A DNA stretch of 8,684 nucleotides from Candidatus Poribacteria bacterium (lineage in GTDB: Bacteria > Poribacteria > WGA-4E > WGA-3G). The translations under genes were made by a program, and so were the position numbers. Location of the stretch: positions 611 to 9,294 of the forward strand of contig VXXH01000413.1 in assembly GCA_009835515.1 (NCBI GenBank), read 5' to 3'. How positions within the stretch are numbered: the first letter of the stretch is position 1; each line of letters starts with the position of its first letter. The notes below the pieces were generated by a model, which was not told the DNA's origin, did no database searches, and saw only the letters and a list, made by a program, of their open reading frames with translations. Positions 4,756-8,684 of the stretch are shown here, piece by piece.

Positions 4756-7700
4756 ATGAAAAATAACGATGCGCAATTGGTTCAACGGACTTTGGCAGGC
4801 GACCAGTCCGCTTTTAGCACACTCGTGCGAAGATACCAAAAGCCGGTCCACGCGCTCGTATGGCGGAAAATCGGGGACTTCCATATCGCTGAAGAAATCA
4901 CGCAAGATATATTCCTCAAAGTTTACAAAAAGCTCCAGACGCTGAAAAACCCGAATAGATTTGCGGGATGGCTTTACGTAATTGCGGCTCGCCGATGTTA
5001 CGCTTGGTGCAAAAAGAAGCGGATTCCAATGAAATCGCTGGATGCGATGTCAACAGAGGAATTGGAGGAATTGGCTTGTGCGCAATACCAAGTTGAACAA
5101 CAAAAAGAATTCGTGAGTGAAGGGAAACGCGAGGTCGTCAAACGTCTCCTTCAAAAGTTACCGGAGAGTGAACGCACCGTCGTAACGCTCCACTACCTCG
5201 GCGATATGACCTGCGAGGATATTAGCAAGTTTCTGGGTGTATCACCGAACACGGTCAAGAGTCGGCTACACCGTGCCCGAAAGCGATTGAAGAAGGCAGA
5301 ACATATCATCCACGAAAGTTTGGGCGGTTTCCAGTTTACCACGACTTTAACCGAAAATGTCTTGAAAGAAATCGTCCATATCAAACCGGCACCACCATCA
5401 GGCAGTAAGCCGTGGATGCCGTGGGCGGTCGCCGCCTCAACAGCTGCCTTGGTAATACTGCTAATGGGCAGCGGCACGCAATACCTACCTCGCTTTCAGC
5501 AACCTTATAGCTTCGACGCAACAGCGGAGATGACCGTTGAGCTCGTTGACGCGTCCGTTGTTAGTGCTTCAAAGCAGAAACTGAGTCCGAGAAATCAGAT
5601 CGGAAACGCGGATACACCGGGTCCGCGTAACGGAAACGCGAACCGCGGAACAACAGCATTTCAAGTCATCGCAGATCGATCTGACCAACCTGAGAAACCC
5701 ACCATAATCAAATCGCGGTGGATGCCGATGGGCGGTCCAGAAGGCACTTCTGGGGGCAGAGCTGGTCTATTCGCTACGTCCAGCCGAACCCTCTACGCCG
5801 TTGCAGCAAGAGGAATCTACCGCTTGACGGATGATGAAAACGCTTGGACGCTTATCTGCGAAAGTACTCCAACCCAGCAGTTTCAGATACCGATGGCAGA
5901 ACGCGGCGACACCCTTTATGTCTTGACAGCTGATGAACTGTTAGCTTCAACCGATGCCGGTGAAACATGGGATACCGTCGGTCCTCGACCAGAAGGACGG
6001 GCTTTTGAATTGCTCGTCACGGATGAAATGTTTTATATCGTTTTTGAAAAACATATCTTTCGGTCTGACGATACCGGTAAAAGTTGGATACCGATGATGC
6101 AGGATTTACACGCCTATATTATGAAGATGAATGGCAAACCTGACATCTCAATTTCGGACGCTGTTGCACTTGACAACAAAATATTCGTCGGGACAAACCG
6201 AGGGCTTTATCGTGTTACCACAGATGATTGGGAGTTATTGCCGTTCTACGGTCCTCAATTTATTAATACGTTGATCGCCACGGAGAGTAAACTCTATGTT
6301 GTAGCGGGTCCCGATTTTACAAAGCCTACAACGTTTAAAGATCAAGACTTAGATATGTCAATTGAGATATTAGAATTTCCGCCGAGAATTTTTCGTTCTA
6401 CCGATCTGGGTAATACTTGGATTGATATTTCATCAGTAGAGGGAAAAGGGGCAGGAGGTAGATTATGGATGGAGTTACCACCAACAGATGACGGTTTCCG
6501 ACACCAAATGTTCAGTGGTGTCCAATTAGCCGCAGTCGGTGAGAGGCTCGTAGTCATGGGGACACGCGTTTTACTACATTCGTCAGATAGCGGCGAAACG
6601 TGGACAGATATTGGAACTGATCGAAATTCGTTGAGTCAGAGTATTTTCCCGGTTGTCGCACTGGATGAAAGTAACTTTTATTCATCGGACATTTCCGGAA
6701 TAGCCCGGTCAACGGATGCAGGTAGGTCGTGGCATCCCTTCTCTACTGGGATGGTAAATTCACACGTTCAAGGGCTGGTTACCCTTGAAAATGCGCTCTA
6801 CGCACTCACCCCGGAAGGGATCGTCAAATCAATTGATCTCGGAGAATCTTGGACATTCGTTGAAATAGGTACTGGCAACAATATAAGGCAAAAAGGACGA
6901 CTCCGAAAAAAACAGGCAATTCCAGATATGCTGAGTCACGCGAAAATCATAGAAACTGATGGTCGCCTATATGTAAGCAACAGCACATCCAATAATATCT
7001 CCTTTTTGCATCTCTCTGCTCATATAGACGCGCTAACGCCTGTTCAAAAGGTCCCTATTTTTCCTCAAGATACATTGGAGGTTGAATGGCAAAAGAAATT
7101 TGAAAAGGCACCTTCCAAAATAAGCGAAATGAGCCGTCAACGACGGGCAGATATGCCCCGAATCATTGATGAGAGACTAACAAACGGTGGATTTACGATG
7201 ACTGATGAAACCGTCTTCATGGAATTCCGGCGCAAACTCTTCAGATGGCGAAAAGGTGAAGCGGAATGGTTCAATACCGGTATTGTAGATACCACCGAAC
7301 GCGCCCCGGGGGCAGATACATCCAAAGGCCTCACACTCGCGGCTTCACAGAATGTCGTCTATGCCGGTAAACGCGATGGTTCGCTATTTCAATCGTTTGA
7401 CAACGGAGAGAATTGGAAAGAGATTACCGCCGATTTACCCTTCCCTTTCGCATATTTTCAAGAGATAATTTTTGCGGATGCTACGGTTTATGTCGTAACA
7501 GATCAAGGCATCATGAATTCGCAAGACGGTATCAATTGGCACGCACTCACAGATACAGAGGGTAACCGTCCCCTGATTGCTCGGATAGCCGTAGATGGTG
7601 ATAAGGTCTACGGGGTAGCTAACCGAGGCGTTTATCGGATAGACGCGGAGACAGATACATTGATTCGGATTTCATCTGAAGTTCCATACAAAATAACCGC

Positions 7701-7785
7701 TTTTGCTGTTGACCGTGGCATTTTCTATATCGGCACGCGGCACCGTGGTGTACTCCGCTTACAACTTAACCAACCCTACAATTAA
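4756..7785 (+). CDS. ECF-type sigma factor fused to a membrane segment and Asp-box beta-propeller, 1009 aa
   Basis: Residues 1-180 are a full ECF sigma factor. Region 2 (about 22-92) contains EEITQDIFLKVYKKL and the RFAGWLYVIAARR core; region 4 (about 123-180) contains LPESERTVVTLHYLGDMT and the helix-turn-helix DISKFLGVSPNTVKSRLHRARKRL. After a short linker, residues 220-238 (PWMPWAVAASTAALVILLMG) form a single membrane segment, then a Gly/Asn/Pro-rich linker (275-320). Residues 320-1005 are a beta-propeller with seven Asp-boxes (S/T-x-D-x-G-x-x-W) at 398, 437, 548, 609, 652, 692 and 880, and a shortened one at 922. Predicted topology: sigma in the cytoplasm, propeller in the periplasm. No separate anti-sigma gene is adjacent. 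The ribosome site AGAGG (4745-4749) lies 6 bases before the ATG. ECF factors fused through a membrane helix to WD40 propellers are known in Planctomycetes (ECF01-Gob); here the repeats are of the BNR/sortilin type. It may need proteolysis to act, or may have another function. Target promoters are unknown. Confidence 0.88.
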   Translation: MKNNDAQLVQRTLAGDQSAFSTLVRRYQKPVHALVWRKIGDFHIAEEITQDIFLKVYKKLQTLKNPNRFAGWLYVIAARRCYAWCKKKRIPMKSLDAMSTEELEELACAQYQVEQQKEFVSEGKREVVKRLLQKLPESERTVVTLHYLGDMTCEDISKFLGVSPNTVKSRLHRARKRLKKAEHIIHESLGGFQFTTTLTENVLKEIVHIKPAPPSGSKPWMPWAVAASTAALVILLMGSGTQYLPRFQQPYSFDATAEMTVELVDASVVSASKQKLSPRNQIGNADTPGPRNGNANRGTTAFQVIADRSDQPEKPTIIKSRWMPMGGPEGTSGGRAGLFATSSRTLYAVAARGIYRLTDDENAWTLICESTPTQQFQIPMAERGDTLYVLTADELLASTDAGETWDTVGPRPEGRAFELLVTDEMFYIVFEKHIFRSDDTGKSWIPMMQDLHAYIMKMNGKPDISISDAVALDNKIFVGTNRGLYRVTTDDWELLPFYGPQFINTLIATESKLYVVAGPDFTKPTTFKDQDLDMSIEILEFPPRIFRSTDLGNTWIDISSVEGKGAGGRLWMELPPTDDGFRHQMFSGVQLAAVGERLVVMGTRVLLHSSDSGETWTDIGTDRNSLSQSIFPVVALDESNFYSSDISGIARSTDAGRSWHPFSTGMVNSHVQGLVTLENALYALTPEGIVKSIDLGESWTFVEIGTGNNIRQKGRLRKKQAIPDMLSHAKIIETDGRLYVSNSTSNNISFLHLSAHIDALTPVQKVPIFPQDTLEVEWQKKFEKAPSKISEMSRQRRADMPRIIDERLTNGGFTMTDETVFMEFRRKLFRWRKGEAEWFNTGIVDTTERAPGADTSKGLTLAASQNVVYAGKRDGSLFQSFDNGENWKEITADLPFPFAYFQEIIFADATVYVVTDQGIMNSQDGINWHALTDTEGNRPLIARIAVDGDKVYGVANRGVYRIDAETDTLIRISSEVPYKITAFAVDRGIFYIGTRHRGVLRLQLNQPYN

Positions 7786-7803
7786 TTTTGACAGAGGTCC
7801 CGC

Positions 7804-8568
7804 ATGAAATACGTCAAAGAGGCACTTTTAGTGATTATCTTAATGCTGCCTTTAACGCTCTATGCAGCACCCCATGAACCTTCTCCTGCTGGAGGTGGTT
7901 GGCTTGAACTAAATCCCGAACTCCCACTCGTGCAAACCGAAAAACCTTGGTTCCCTGATTATCCAGGTCCGTTAACGATTGAGGCGTGGGTATACATAGA
8001 CAGACCGCCGAGCGTTCGAGATATCCGATCACTAACTGCTGGGGCCCGTGCTGCCTTCTCCATAGTAGGTCAGACAAACCGCTTTACCTGTGCTATTGTT
8101 GGTGATGGGTATAAAGCGAGTCCCGCCATTGTCACAAGAGGCGTTGAGGGTGGATCCGGAATAATATGAGGGACACAACCTACCGGGCGGTGGGTCTATT
8201 ATGTGGCGATAATTGACGGTGCCTCTACTGTCGGATGTGGCGGCTCTATTTCTGGACTCGTCCCAGGGGGTCATCTCGCATCTATGAGTGAACCTCTTCT
8301 GATTGGTGGTGTTCCTATTCTAAAGGAGAGCGGTCTGAAAGCGGTACCTGCATCTGGCATGTATATAGACGAACTGAGAATCAGCCGTGTTGTGCGTTAT
8401 GACGAAGGGGCGTATAACACACCCATTGGTGCATTTACGCCAGACGATGACACACTCGGTTTATACCATTTTGATGGAGATTCAACCGAACGCTATGAGG
8501 ATGTCTCCCGACATAAAATTCCATTGATCCGCGTTAAAAAGAAAACCGAGTCCAGATCAAATCAGTAA
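7804..8568 (+). pseudogene. Secreted LamG-like protein interrupted by in-frame TGA
   Basis: The frame opened by ATG 7804 (AGAGG at 7793-7797, 6 bases before it) stops at TGA 8167-8169, codon 122, then continues in the same frame without further stops to TAA 8566-8568. Both halves belong to one concanavalin-like protein of about 254 codons. The first has a signal peptide (residues 1-22, hydrophobic core LLVIILMLPLTLYA) and strand LTIEAWVYIDRPPS; the second has GRWVYYVAIIDG, PLLIGG, MYIDELRISRVVRY and DDTLGLYHFDGD, which complete the fold. The halves alone would not fold. The TGA sits where a Trp would suit (GSGII-stop-GTQPTG), so TGG to TGA is the simplest change. UGA is a normal stop elsewhere here (3601-3603, 4466-4468), which argues against recoding of the whole genome. 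A GTG at 8203 could start the second half but lacks a ribosome site and signal peptide. It lies 18 bases after the sigma-fusion gene, so probably in its operon. It differs from the array copies and lacks their tail. Alternatives: sequencing error, readthrough or selenocysteine. Confidence 0.75.
8178..8195 (+). other. Stable hairpin just after the in-frame TGA
   Basis: ACCTACC (8178-8184), loop GGGC (8185-8188), GGTGGGT (8189-8195) form a 7-bp stem with one G-U pair. It begins 8 bases after the TGA at 8167-8169. Bacterial SECIS elements lie just downstream of their UGA, so the position is suggestive, but the loop does not match the GGTCT-type loop of the Escherichia coli fdhF element closely and no selenoprotein of this family is known to me. 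Confidence 0.35.
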
Positions 8569-8684
8569 GCAGCGGCTTATTGTGCTTTGAAATTTGATAC
8601 TTGCTAAACAGTCTCTAAAAAATACAAATTTATCTGCTTTTTTCACAAACTGCACGTTTTCTACCGCAAAATTGTGTCTTTAAC
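8569..8684. other. AT-rich right end with no recognised feature
   Basis: These 116 bases follow TAA 8566-8568. They contain several short A/T runs (for example CTAAAAAATACAAATTTATC around 8615-8634) but no convincing hairpin followed by a T tract, and no supported gene on either strand. A weak promoter-like pair, TTGCTA (8601-8606) and TACAAA (8623-8628) with a 16-base spacer, could serve a gene beyond the edge. Confidence 0.3.

Noticed and set aside
7804..8568. Genome-wide reading of UGA as Trp
   Set aside because: Two genes here end at TGA (3601-3603 and 4466-4468) at the expected C-termini, and all recognised Trp codons are TGG; one TGA cannot support a code change.
1..8684. Insertion sequence, phage or tRNA genes
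   Set aside because: No transposase, integrase, terminal inverted repeats or tRNA-like cloverleaf was seen on either strand.

Overview
The window looks like accessory DNA from a bacterium of the Candidatus Poribacteria type, or a close uncultured relative. This is inferred from gene families, not from a marker gene. The main reasons are several secreted LamG (concanavalin-like) proteins that share a C-terminal tail, a phytanoyl-CoA dioxygenase-family protein, and an ECF sigma factor fused through one membrane segment to a large Asp-box beta-propeller. Sigma factors with a long membrane-anchored C-terminal extension are known in Planctomycetes-like and related phyla. All supported genes are on the plus strand, start at ATG, mostly have recognisable AGGAG-type ribosome sites, and use TGG for Trp, with both TAG and TGA as stops.

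Layout. Positions 1-3603 hold four tandem LamG paralogues. The first is cut by the window edge; the other three are complete (280, 307 and 310 aa). Each complete copy has a signal peptide, a nearly invariant framework, exactly two cysteines bracketing a highly variable segment, and a conserved last 20 or so residues. The promoter and leader regions of copies 3 and 4 are duplicated with the genes, and copy 3 carries an extra 30-bp unit. A long imperfect hairpin (3606-3658) separates the array from a 261-aa PhyH-family non-haem iron oxygenase (3683-4468). The 287-bp spacer after it holds a hairpin repeat related to one upstream of copy 3, and a leader that could hide the ribosome site of the next gene. 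The 1009-aa sigma/membrane/propeller fusion (4756-7785) is followed 18 bases later by a secreted LamG-like gene (7804-8568) interrupted by an in-frame TGA. The last 116 bases are AT-rich with no recognised gene.

How the genes may work together (inference): the sigma fusion is built like a one-protein signal transducer with an outward-facing propeller, and it shares a transcription unit with an exported LamG protein. The LamG array would supply exported binding proteins with variable faces. Nothing in the sequence proves that the sigma factor controls the array. The most unusual items are the sigma/propeller fusion, the cysteine-bracketed hypervariable segment in the LamG array, and the interrupted LamG gene with a hairpin just after its TGA.
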